Shown: positions 10,463 through 19,729 of the stretch, piece after piece
Layout of the letters: each line of letters opens with the position of its first letter
Numbering within the stretch: position 1 is the first letter of the stretch
Assembly: GCA_002245135.1 (NCBI GenBank)
Contig: NGBS01001288.1
Span: 1 to 28,844, forward strand
DNA length: 28,844 nucleotides
Source of the DNA: Proteromonas lacertae
Lineage: Eukaryota; Sar; Bigyra; Opalinata; Proteromonadidae
Direction: 5' to 3'
Notes under the pieces: generated by a model
Databases searched by the model: none
What the model saw: the letters and a program-made list of their open reading frames with translations, nothing else
Told to the model about the DNA's origin: nothing
Translations under genes and position numbers: made by a program

Positions 10463-11101
10463 ATGAAGGCATTCTTATTATTTTTCTTTACTTTTTTGTG
10501 CTCATGTAGTCTTGATATGAGTAAAATCGATGCTATTAAAGACAGTGAGAAGATAACTATAAAAGGATTCTATAACCTACAAAAACCAAGTTATGCATCA
10601 CCAGATGCTAATATTAAATTAGTATGTGCTATAAAAGATGAAGTAGCAAGTGCGTATGACTTTTCAGTTTCAAAAACAGAAGATATAACAACTAAAGAAT
10701 GGAATAAAGGCAAAAAATATGTTAATGTAGTTAAAAATGTTGGTGGTTCTATTTATACATGTGCTTTAGCAGAAGTAGATAAAAAAGGAGAAATTGTTAA
10801 TTTTTTTAGCATACAATCAATAACAATCAAGAATAAAATTGTTTATTATGAAACTAATAGCAAAGAAGATAATAAACAGAAATGTGAAGATTGTAAGGGT
10901 GAAATTTCAAATAATCGTTATAATAGTTTATTAATGCTGGTTACTGGACTAGCACTTGGTGTAGGCGTTGCAGCAGTTGCAACAACTACTATACCTGCCA
11001 CATTGTTTACAGCGGTAACAGCTGTTGCTGCTAAGTATGTTACACCTCATGTAGTACCAGTAGTAAAAAATGTTTGGACATGGGCAACTTCACTATTTTA
11101 A
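10463..11101 (+). CDS. Small secreted protein with hydrophobic Gly/Ala-rich tail (cassette partner)
   Basis: 212 residues, no intron. Residues 1-15 are a signal peptide (MKAFLLFFFTFLCSC). A domain of about 110 residues with LVCAIKDE and YTCALAEVD, two cysteines likely paired across a beta-sandwich, is shared with 15,323, 17,631 and 19,730. After a charged Cys-containing link (CEDCKGE) comes a 55-residue hydrophobic end with glycine/alanine zipper spacing (LALGVGVAAVATTTIPATLFTAVTAVAAK), suited to insertion in or packing on membranes. No known family recognised; a pore- or membrane-associated role is only inference. It lies downstream of the membrane-protein copy on the same strand, and the two TTACATAAA motifs just before the ATG (10,433-10,460) recur in the other cassettes. 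Confidence 0.75.
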   Translation: MKAFLLFFFTFLCSCSLDMSKIDAIKDSEKITIKGFYNLQKPSYASPDANIKLVCAIKDEVASAYDFSVSKTEDITTKEWNKGKKYVNVVKNVGGSIYTCALAEVDKKGEIVNFFSIQSITIKNKIVYYETNSKEDNKQKCEDCKGEISNNRYNSLLMLVTGLALGVGVAAVATTTIPATLFTAVTAVAAKYVTPHVVPVVKNVWTWATSLF

Positions 11102-11179
11102 ATCGTATTTTTATTTATTATGTATGTTTTATTATAATCTATATAATCCACTATCTACACAACACAATAATAATAACAA

Positions 11180-11974
11180 TTAAATATGAGTAATTGTTGT
11201 CCTTATGCTTTCTCGAGGATCTTCTTCTAAATCACTCTCAAACACACCTTTCATTGATAATACCCATTCCAAACAATCACAATTCATCTTATTACCTCCA
11301 TATATTCCTATTCCTTCGATTTTCGTTAGTAATTTACCATTATGATAAATAATTATTGTTGGAACGGATGAATCAGGAAATTTTTCAATGCAAGATGTAG
11401 CTATCATTTTAATAAACTTCACAGATTTGAATTTACTACTCAATTCGATCAGATTTTTTTCTAACAATCTTGAATCACCAACATTGACTTATTATTAAGG
11501 TTTACACATATAGATTATTTCAAAAATGATATTATTCTTGGTGTAAAAACAATACAATAAAACAATTCTTACTTGCCTCAGTTACTTCTCTCACAAAATC
11601 ATGTTTTTCTATCAAATATAATCCTCCATATTTTTCTTTTTTCTGTTGTTGTTTCAACTCTTCCAATCGTTTTTGTCTATATTCTTCTAATGCTCTATTA
11701 TCATCATCTGATAAATAATCATCTTCCATATCATTTATTTCATCTAAATTTTTATTTTCTAAATCAAGCACTCTATCATTTAATACTTGGTCTGGCAATT
11801 CAGGAGCTTTCCATTTTTTTATCTTTTCATTATATAAAATAGAATACTGGCTTTTTAATGCCATGTTGAACTAATATATCGTCCCATTCAGTAGTAGCAC
11901 CTTCCTCACCTCGATATCTATCAAAGTAATTATTTCAAATTATTATAATACTCATGACTTGTACCAACATTCAT
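11180..11974 (-). CDS. PDCL3: Phosducin-like protein 3 (PhLP2 family) chaperonin co-factor
   Basis: Exon 1 (11,952-11,974), a 34-nt intron, exon 2 (11,848-11,917), a 25-nt intron (11,823-11,847) and exon 3 give MNVGTSHEYRGEEGATTEWDDILVQHGI, the family's TEWNDIL motif, then an acidic helix region and KHDFVREVTEASKNCFIVLFLHQ, the start of the thioredoxin-like fold. It resumes as LLEKNLIELSSKFKSVKFIKMIATSCIEKFPDSSVPTIIIY and ends with DLEEDPRESI. PhLP2/PDCL3 proteins bind the CCT chaperonin and help fold actin and tubulin. Between about 11,468 and 11,531 no canonical GT-AG intron joins the two halves in frame, so either a non-canonical intron or a disruption sits there. It shares a 71-bp promoter with SEC22. 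Confidence 0.85.
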
Positions 11975-12045
11975 TTATTCAAAAAATAAAAATAAAATTC
12001 TCAAATCTCATTCAAGTTTTTTGAAAATTTCTTCTTAATTTTTTG
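11975..12045. promoter_or_regulatory. 71-bp bidirectional promoter of PDCL3 and SEC22
   Basis: The whole upstream space of both genes is 71 bp. It contains CTCAAATCTCATTCAAG and TTTTTTGAAAATT, close to the elements upstream of other genes here. A core promoter this short must serve both directions. Confidence 0.5.
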
Positions 12046-12809
12046 ATGTTTATATTTACAATAATTGCAAGAGCTCAAGATGGCATGTTTTTAGTATGAA
12101 TGTATTGTTATTTTAAATAGGTTGAGACATCTGATCCTAATTCTGAAAGTTCTGAACAGTTTCAAGTTTACAGAAAGCAAGTATAATTCCCATATGTTTA
12201 AATAATGCTAGGCAAAAGATTTGATCAGTAATGCGTGTGATAGTTCAGCTCAAATGATGAGAATATTCTCTGGACCTTATTCTTTCTTGTATAACCTTTT
12301 TAAATAATATAATATTGCATAGTTATGAGATCGAAGATAATATTTTATATCTAACTTGTACAGATAAGGGTTATCCAGAAAGATTAGGTTTTTCTTTCTT
12401 AAATGAAGTGAAGAATCTATTTACAAGAGATTTAAAATCGCAATACAATGATGATTGGAAGAAGCAAATTCAAATATTAGATCGTCCATACGCTTTTATC
12501 AAATTTGATCATGTATTAAACAATCTTCACAGAGACTTTTCAGATCCAACATCGACTAGTAATACAGCTCGTTTGAATGAGACAATATCAGGAATTAACT
12601 CAGTGATGAAAAAGAATATTGAAGAATTATTAGACAGAGGAATAGTATTAGACTCAATACACAGTGATTCCCAGAATATGGTTGATCAATCAAAATCTTT
12701 TGCATGGGGAGCAAAGAGATTAAATATTGAAGCACAATTGAGAAAATATGCTCCATGTATTGTTATCGCAGTTGTGATAGTATTTGTTTTCTGGTGGAAG
12801 TTCTTTTAA
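12046..12809 (+). CDS. SEC22: SEC22-type R-SNARE
   Basis: Four exons (12,046-12,093; 12,121-12,180; 12,212-12,288; 12,323-12,809), introns 27, 31 and 34 nt, 223 residues (family about 215). The longin domain begins MFIFTIIARAQDGMFLVET and includes ILYLTCTDKGYPERLGFSFLNEVKNLF. The SNARE helix lies at about 130-195 (LNETISGINSVMKKNIEELLDRGIVLDSI), with Arg in the central-layer region. A C-terminal anchor (CIVIAVVIVFVFWWKFF) ends the protein. SEC22 pairs with Qa/Qb/Qc SNAREs in ER-Golgi transport. The gene is intact and lies between the inverted repeat arms, so an inversion of that segment would turn it around without cutting it. Confidence 0.95.
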
Positions 12810-12815
12810 ATATGA

Positions 12816-13963
12816 TAACAATCAAAACAAACTATTTTATCATCATTATAGTATTATTAAAATTCTGTCTTAATTAAACTTACTATATCACCTGCATAAT
12901 ATAATTCTACATAAGGAATCACATTAGTAGGAATATTTGAATATAATAATATCTCATTTCCTTTATTCTGTCTTATGCTCATCGTCTTTTCATTCATATT
13001 TATTATTAATTCATATATACTATTATCTTCGGCTTTCATATTCTCTAACGATTCTTTTATCTTTTTTGTTCCACAAAATCCATTCAAGGATGAAAATCCT
13101 CCAAATAAATCAATTGAACATATATTAGCATCATCATAATTTCTTTTTGTTTCATTTTTACTTTTTGATCTTACTATTCCAAGTATCATTTTATTTTTTC
13201 CATTATATTTAAATGAAAAACGATATACTCCATCATTTAATATTTCTTTATTTAAATAGTATACATGACTCATATTATCATCATAAACATGTTTTATTGT
13301 TCTACCATTTGGTGTTATAGTCCTTTTATTATCTTCAAATTTTATATCTTTATTTTCATCTTTATCTTCATCAACATAATCAAATCTTGATAATCTTCCT
13401 TCTATTCTATTACATGTTATTTTACTATCTGATGTTAATGTATCAATACTTCCTGTTTCACTAATAATGTCTTTTGTTTTTGTTTTATTAACCTTTAATG
13501 ATTCACCTACAATTTCTATATCTGATTGTAAACTGTCAATTGATCCTCTTTTAAACTCTATTGAATTACCTAATATGTTTGTAATTGTAACTTTATTAGA
13601 TTCATGTAATCCATCTATTCTATTCACTTTGATTTTATCTCCAGATGTTAATCTATCTATTGATCCACTTTTACTTAGTATTTCTTTTGTTTCTGTCTTA
13701 TTAAAGTATGAAATATCACCATTTATATTTTTTACTGATATTTCATCACTTTTTATTTTATTCACTGTTATTTTATCTGTAGATGTTAGTGTATCTATTG
13801 ATCCACTTTTAAATAATAAACAATCACCTGATAAATTGGTTGTTGTTATTTTATTATTTTTAGATTCACTTTCTATTCTGTTTACTCTGATTTTATCTTT
13901 TGATGTTAGTCTATCTATTGATCCACTTTTACTTATTATTTCTTTCGTTTCTGTTTTATTGAA
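12816..13963 (-). repeat. Right arm of the 1.15-kb inverted repeat
   Basis: Reverse complement of 9,216-10,362. It begins only 6 bp after the SEC22 stop codon, so the homology edge abuts the end of a host gene. Same content as the left arm (stalk, head and 3' flank). Confidence 0.9.
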
Positions 13964-14484
13964 ATTAGTTAAATCACCACTTATACTTGATACTCTCATT
14001 TCATTAAATATTGAGAAATTTCCTTCCATTCTATTCACAATAATCTTATCATTTGATGTTAATCTATCAACTCTTCCATTCTCAAAGTTCATAGATTTAC
14101 CATTAACACTATTAACTATTACATTCCCATTTATTTTTATATTGAAATTTATCCCCACATATCCATCTTTATATAAATACAAATAGATATATCCTATTCC
14201 TACAACTATGATTGAAAAAAGTATATATGTAATAATTGACGCAATACGATAAAAGAGTGGAATTGGAAAAGAAACTTCTTCTTTATCTTTTCTTTCATTA
14301 GTTTGAGATGAATTTGATTGTGAAACAAGTACTTTCTTACCAACATTCTCTGATGGCGTAATATCTTGAATATTTTCATCTAAATCTTCTTCATTTCTCT
14401 CTGTCTCTTCACTTTCTTGCTTTTCATATCTATCTATTCATCAATAAGTATATTATAATATATATAGATTATACTTGCAATCAT
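12857..14484 (-). CDS. SPRY-head stalk membrane protein, long-stalk copy
   Basis: Exon 1 is 10 nt (14,475-14,484, ATGATTGCAA), followed by a 41-nt intron and exon 2 (12,857-14,433), 528 residues in all. Residues 1-62 are a charged cytosolic tail (NRYEKQESEETERNEEDLDENIQD). One membrane helix lies at about 64-87 (RIASIITYILFSIIVVGIGYIYLY). The stalk at about 95-385 repeats a 25-35-residue unit, (G/R)(S/R)(I/V)DxLTSxDKIxVNRIEG...F, about six times, suggesting a beta-solenoid. The head (about 405-528) resembles SPRY/B30.2: GVYRFSFKYNG, then SIDLFGGFSSLNGFCG, YELIINMNEKTMSI and IPTNVIPYVELYYAGDIVSLI. With the charged tail before the helix it is predicted type II, head outside. No secreted partner follows; SEC22 abuts its 3' end. 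Probably the intact template of the + strand copy. Ligand unknown. Confidence 0.75.
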
Positions 14485-15182
14485 ATTCTCAACAAATAAT
14501 CTTTATGTAATAAAATATATAACTCTGTTATTGTTTTTTACATAAACTGTTTTTACATAAAATGTTTTTACATAAATTATGGATATACTCGATATCATCT
14601 TCATCTTCATTAACATACCTCTATTTATTATCCATATTATATTTATCATTATCATTACACTCTAATTTTCTAAATTTATCTCGTCATTATAAAAACAGAT
14701 AAATAATCATCATACTTGTGCTAGACGAGTATAATATCTAAAATATTATACAACTACCTATTTCAGTAAGTTAATCACAATAACAACAGCAACATGTATA
14801 ATAAGTTAGTTACCTATATCATTTCATTATTTTTTAAATAATTATCTTGACCACATCATATGTTATTCCCCTCTTATTCTCATTCACTTTTTCTTTCTAA
14901 TCAACGCTTGAAGTAAAATATTTGTTATCTATGACCATCAATTACACATTCATCATTATCAATTATCCTAAACTCAACCATAATACTTTATATCACTTAT
15001 TTAGATGTTTCTAAAAATATAGTCGTTTTCATTATTAATGAAACATCATTTCTCACACTTAGAGATTGTATTTTACTAAAATAAACACATCAAAATACTA
15101 ATATTATCAACATATATAAATCAAAAATAAATTAATAATAGATCTTTCTTCTGTCATCTTCTTTTTTATCAGATTTTAAAGT
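14485..15182 (-). other. Upstream block A with a relic 3' end of the secreted paralog
   Basis: About 700 bp with no full gene. From 14,538 to 14,576 it has three 15-bp repeats carrying TTACATAAA, 54-92 nt upstream of the 14,484 start. The rest is T-rich sequence with many short stops. Bases 15,136-15,182 match the last codons (KSDKKEDDRRKIYY, stop) and 3' flank of the 19,730 gene, so the block contains a stranded gene end. Homology to that gene stops at about 15,183. Confidence 0.7.
14538..14576 (-). promoter_or_regulatory. Three 15-bp repeats with TTTATGTAA, upstream of the long-stalk gene
   Basis: TTACATAAA at 14,538, 14,553 and 14,568, exactly 15 bp apart; on the coding strand it reads TTTATGTAA. 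The same array precedes the other family members with three or four units. Likely a factor-binding array or promoter element; the role is inferred from conservation, spacing and position. Confidence 0.5.
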
Positions 15183-15322
15183 GAAATGTTATTGTACCTC
15201 AGTAATATTTATCCAATTATGCAACAAGAATAAAAAATCCCTCATTAAAGAATTAATAATAACACATGATTTAGTTATTATCAAGAAATTACTGATATTG
15301 GATTTCTTATTTTTTACAACAA

Positions 15323-15718
15323 CTATGTATACCTTTCAGCTTTACTGTATTTAATTGTTTTTGAAACAAGGTCATAGTAGTTCATAGTGTTTCCTTTTTT
15401 ATCTACTTCTGCTAAAGCACATGTATAAATAGAACCACCAACATTTTTAACTACATTAACATATTTTTTGCCTTCATTCCATTCTTTAGTTGTTATATCT
15501 TCTGTTTTTGAAACTGAAAAGTCATACGCACTTGCTACTTCATCTTTTATAGCACATACTAATTTAATATTAGCATCTGGTGATGCATAACTTGGTTTTT
15601 GTAAGTTATAGAATCCTTTTATAGTTATCTTCTCACTGTCTTTAATAGCATCGATTTTACTCATATCAAGACTACATGAGCACAAAAAAGTAAAGTAAAA
15701 TAATAAGAATGCCTTCAT
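15323..15718 (-). CDS. Small secreted cassette protein, short form, unit 1
   Basis: 131 residues: signal peptide MKAFLLFYFTFLCSC and the same Cys-bearing domain as the 10,463 gene, nearly identical up to VDKKG. From there the sequence is unrelated (NTMNYYDLVSKTIKYSKAERYT) and ends without the hydrophobic tail. It lies 142 bp downstream of the 16,777 membrane-protein gene and carries the paired TTTATGTAA motifs before its ATG. Whether the short form is a working variant or a shortened relic cannot be decided from sequence. Identical protein to that at 17,631. Confidence 0.6.
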   Translation of the reverse strand: MKAFLLFYFTFLCSCSLDMSKIDAIKDSEKITIKGFYNLQKPSYASPDANIKLVCAIKDEVASAYDFSVSKTEDITTKEWNEGKKYVNVVKNVGGSIYTCALAEVDKKGNTMNYYDLVSKTIKYSKAERYT

Positions 15719-15860
15719 TTATTTTATGTAATAAGTTACTTTATGTAAATATTTTAATGAAAATGATTGGCTGATTCTTACTTCAAGCCAAGCTATATTC
15801 TATTATTCTTTTTTTAATTTAACAATCAAAATAAACTATTTTATCATCATTATAGTATTA

Positions 15861-16777
15861 TTAAAATTCTGTCTTAATTAAACTTACTATATCACCTGCA
15901 TAATATAATTCTACATAAGGAATCACATTAGTAGGAATATTTGAATATAATAATATCTCATTTCCTTTATTCTGTCTTATGCTCATCGTCTTTTCATTCA
16001 TATTTATTATTAATTCATATATACTATTATCTTCGGCTTTCATATTCTCTAACGATTCTTTTATCTTTTTTGTTCCACAAAATCCATTCAAGGATGAAAA
16101 TCCTCCAAATAAATCAATTGAACATACTTGATTATCATCATACTCTATTTTCTCTTCATTTTTACTTTTTGATCTTACTATTCCAAGTATCATTTTATTT
16201 TTTCCATTATATTTAAATGAAAAACGATATACTCCATCATTTAATATTTCTTTATTTAAATAGTATACATGACTCATATTATCATCATAAACATGTTTTA
16301 TTGTTCTACCTTCTAAATCAATAACTGCATTTGTATAGTCTTCAAATTTTATATCTTTATTTTCATTAATATCATCAAATCTTGATGATCTTCCTACTAT
16401 CGTATTTACATTAACTCTACCATTTGATGTTAATAAATCAACTGATCCATACTCAAATTTTAATGATTTACCATTAATACTCTTTACTTTTACTTCACCA
16501 TAAAATACAAAATTATTCTTCAAACAAACACTTCCATCTTTAGATGATATTCCTAACAAGTTCATCAGATATACTAAAATTGTAATTGTGATGACTAATA
16601 AAATCACTGTTATTGTCAATAAAACGCACATGCATATTTTTAACTTGTAACCATCATGTGTATTCTTTTGAGGTAAATCTTCTTCATTTCTCTCTGTCTC
16701 TTCATTTTCTTGCTTTTCATATCTATCTATTCATCAATAAGTATATTATAATATATATAGATTATACTTGCAATCAT
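15861..16777 (-). CDS. SPRY-head stalk membrane protein, short-stalk copy, unit 1
   Basis: Micro-exon 16,768-16,777 (10 nt), 41-nt intron, exon 2 15,861-16,726; 291 residues. The tail (NRYEKQENEETERNEEDLPQKNTHDGYK) shares its first half with the long-stalk gene, then differs. A membrane helix at about 37-63 (CVLLTITVILLVITITILVYLMNLL) is unlike that of the long-stalk gene. The stalk has only one repeat (YGSVDLLTSNGRVNVNTIVGRSSRF). The SPRY-like head is identical to the other copies apart from a 10-residue patch before CSIDLFGGF. So each family member is a mosaic: shared start, swapped helix and stalk, shared head. Followed by its secreted partner on the same strand. Confidence 0.75.
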
Positions 16778-17490
16778 ATTCTCAACAAATAATCTTTATG
16801 TAATAAAATATATAACTCTGTTATTGTTTTTTACATAAACTGTTTTTACATAAACTGTTTTTACATAAAATGTTTTTACATAAATTATGGATATACTCGA
16901 TATCATCTTCATCTTCATTAACATACCTCTATTTATTATCCATATTATATTTATCATTATCATTACACTCTAATTTTCTAAATTTATCTCGTCATTATAA
17001 AAACAGATAAATAATCATCATACTTGTGCTAGACGAGTATAATATCTAAAATATTATACAACTACCTATTTCAGTAAGTTAATCACAATAACAACAGCAA
17101 CATGTATAATAAGTTAGTTACCTATATCATTTCATTATTTTTTAAATAATTATCTTGACCACATCATATGTTATTCCCCTCTTATTCTCATTCACTTTTT
17201 CTTTCTAATCAACGCTTGAAGTAAAATATTTGTTATCTATGACCATCAATTACACATTCATCATTATCAATTATCCTAAACTCAACCATAATACTTTATA
17301 TCACTTATTTAGATGTTTCTAAAAATATAGTCGTTTTCATTATTAATGAAACATCATTTCTCACACTTAGAGATTGTATTTTACTAAAATAAACACATCA
17401 AAATACTAATATTATCAACATATATAAATCAAAAATAAATTAATAATAGATCTTTCTTCTGTCATCTTCTTTTTTATCAGATTTTAAAGT
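16778..17490 (-). other. Upstream block B
   Basis: Near-identical to block A, including the stranded secreted-gene end (about 17,444-17,490). It carries four 15-bp TTACATAAA repeats (16,831, 16,846, 16,861, 16,876) where A and C have three. No other gene seen. Confidence 0.7.
16831..16884 (-). promoter_or_regulatory. Four 15-bp repeats with TTTATGTAA
   Basis: As the array at 14,538, but with one extra unit; 54-107 nt upstream of the 16,777 start. Copy number differs between otherwise near-identical duplicates, so the array is unstable. Confidence 0.5.
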
Positions 17491-17630
17491 GAAATGTTAT
17501 TGTACCTCAGTAATATTTATCCAATTATGCAACAAGAATAAAAAATCCCTCATTAAAGAATTAATAATAACACATGATTTAGTTATTATCAAGAAATTAC
17601 TGATATTGGATTTCTTATTTTTTACAACAA

Positions 17631-18026
17631 CTATGTATACCTTTCAGCTTTACTGTATTTAATTGTTTTTGAAACAAGGTCATAGTAGTTCATAGTGTTT
17701 CCTTTTTTATCTACTTCTGCTAAAGCACATGTATAAATAGAACCACCAACATTTTTAACTACATTAACATATTTTTTGCCTTCATTCCATTCTTTAGTTG
17801 TTATATCTTCTGTTTTTGAAACTGAAAAGTCATACGCACTTGCTACTTCATCTTTTATAGCACATACTAATTTAATATTAGCATCTGGTGATGCATAACT
17901 TGGTTTTTGTAAGTTATAGAATCCTTTTATAGTTATCTTCTCACTGTCTTTAATAGCATCGATTTTACTCATATCAAGACTACATGAGCACAAAAAAGTA
18001 AAGTAAAATAATAAGAATGCCTTCAT
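17631..18026 (-). CDS. Small secreted cassette protein, short form, unit 2
   Basis: Encodes exactly the same 131 residues as the 15,323 gene, with the same flanks. It sits 142 bp downstream of the 19,085 membrane-protein gene. The identity over coding and non-coding bases alike indicates a recent duplication, not selection on the protein. Confidence 0.6.
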   Translation of the reverse strand: MKAFLLFYFTFLCSCSLDMSKIDAIKDSEKITIKGFYNLQKPSYASPDANIKLVCAIKDEVASAYDFSVSKTEDITTKEWNEGKKYVNVVKNVGGSIYTCALAEVDKKGNTMNYYDLVSKTIKYSKAERYT

Positions 18027-18168
18027 TTATTTTATGTAATAAGTTACTTTATGTAAATATTTTAATGAAAATGATTGGCTGATTCTTACTTCAAGCCAAG
18101 CTATATTCTATTATTCTTTTTTTAATTTAACAATCAAAATAAACTATTTTATCATCATTATAGTATTA

Positions 18169-19085
18169 TTAAAATTCTGTCTTAATTAAACTTACTATAT
18201 CACCTGCATAATATAATTCTACATAAGGAATCACATTAGTAGGAATATTTGAATATAATAATATCTCATTTCCTTTATTCTGTCTTATGCTCATCGTCTT
18301 TTCATTCATATTTATTATTAATTCATATATACTATTATCTTCGGCTTTCATATTCTCTAACGATTCTTTTATCTTTTTTGTTCCACAAAATCCATTCAAG
18401 GATGAAAATCCTCCAAATAAATCAATTGAACATACTTGATTATCATCATACTCTATTTTCTCTTCATTTTTACTTTTTGATCTTACTATTCCAAGTATCA
18501 TTTTATTTTTTCCATTATATTTAAATGAAAAACGATATACTCCATCATTTAATATTTCTTTATTTAAATAGTATACATGACTCATATTATCATCATAAAC
18601 ATGTTTTATTGTTCTACCTTCTAAATCAATAACTGCATTTGTATAGTCTTCAAATTTTATATCTTTATTTTCATTAATATCATCAAATCTTGATGATCTT
18701 CCTACTATCGTATTTACATTAACTCTACCATTTGATGTTAATAAATCAACTGATCCATACTCAAATTTTAATGATTTACCATTAATACTCTTTACTTTTA
18801 CTTCACCATAAAATACAAAATTATTCTTCAAACAAACACTTCCATCTTTAGATGATATTCCTAACAAGTTCATCAGATATACTAAAATTGTAATTGTGAT
18901 GACTAATAAAATCACTGTTATTGTCAATAAAACGCACATGCATATTTTTAACTTGTAACCATCATGTGTATTCTTTTGAGGTAAATCTTCTTCATTTCTC
19001 TCTGTCTCTTCACTTTCTTGCTTTTCATATCTATCTATTCATCAATAAGTATATTATAATATATATAGATTATACTTGCAATCAT
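18169..19085 (-). CDS. SPRY-head stalk membrane protein, short-stalk copy, unit 2
   Basis: Micro-exon 19,076-19,085 and exon 2 18,169-19,034. It encodes the same 291 residues as the 15,861 gene except for one tail residue (Ser versus Asn in KQESEE/KQENEE). Same short stalk, same helix, same 10-residue head patch. It is preceded by upstream block C with three 15-bp repeats. Confidence 0.75.
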
Positions 19086-19729
19086 ATTCTCAACAAATAA
19101 TCTTTATGTAATAAAATATATAACTCTGTTATTGTTTTTTACATAAACTGTTTTTACATAAAATGTTTTTACATAAATTATGGATATACTCGATATCATC
19201 TTCATCTTCATTAACATACCTCTATTTATTATCCATATTATATTTATCATTATCATTACACTCTAATTTTCTAAATTTATCTCGTCATTATAAAAACAGA
19301 TAAATAATCATCATACTTGTGCTAGACGAGTATAATATCTAAAATATTATACAACTACCTATTTCAGTAAGTTAATCACAATAACAACAGCAACATGTAT
19401 AATAAGTTAGTTACCTATATCATTTCATTATTTTTTAAATAATTATCTTGACCACATCATATGTTATTCCCCTCTTATTCTCATTCACTTTTTCTTTCTA
19501 ATCAACGCTTGAAGTAAAATATTTGTTATCTATGACCATCAATTACACATTCATCATTATCAATTATCCTAAACTCAACCATAATACTTTATATCACTTA
19601 TTTAGATGTTTCTAAAAATATAGTCGTTTTCATTATTAATGAAACATCATTTCTCACACTTAGAGATTGTATTTTACTAAAATAAGCATATCAAAATAAT
19701 ATTATCAACATATATAAATCAAAAATAAA
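19086..19729 (-). other. Upstream block C
   Basis: About 640 bp without a gene, homologous to A and B but with several differences near its left (19,686-19,700) end. It holds three 15-bp TTACATAAA repeats at about 19,139-19,177. Here the block runs into the real 3' end of the 19,730 gene, which shows where the stranded gene ends in A and B came from. Confidence 0.7.

Noticed and set aside
9216-13963. Inverted arms considered as terminal repeats of a DNA transposon or a larger virus-like element
   Set aside because: The arms are gene bodies, the interior holds ordinary host genes (PDCL3, SEC22), and no transposase or integrase is seen.
13467-14186. 239-residue ORF on the + strand, and similar ones at 9,217-9,711, 12,937-13,128, 15,941-16,216 and 18,249-18,524
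   Set aside because: They are antisense to the stalk and head coding regions, repeat with them, and have the Ser/Leu/Ile/Phe bias expected from reading AT-rich repeats backwards.
12857-14484. Stalk-and-head protein considered as a viral or phage fibre
   Set aside because: It has a spliceosomal intron, an N-terminal membrane anchor, a eukaryotic SPRY-like head and many host-embedded paralogs; no structural or replication genes accompany it.
14538-14576. Phased 15-bp repeats considered as a CRISPR-like array
   Set aside because: Units are contiguous without spacers of their own, few in number, and sit upstream of eukaryotic genes.
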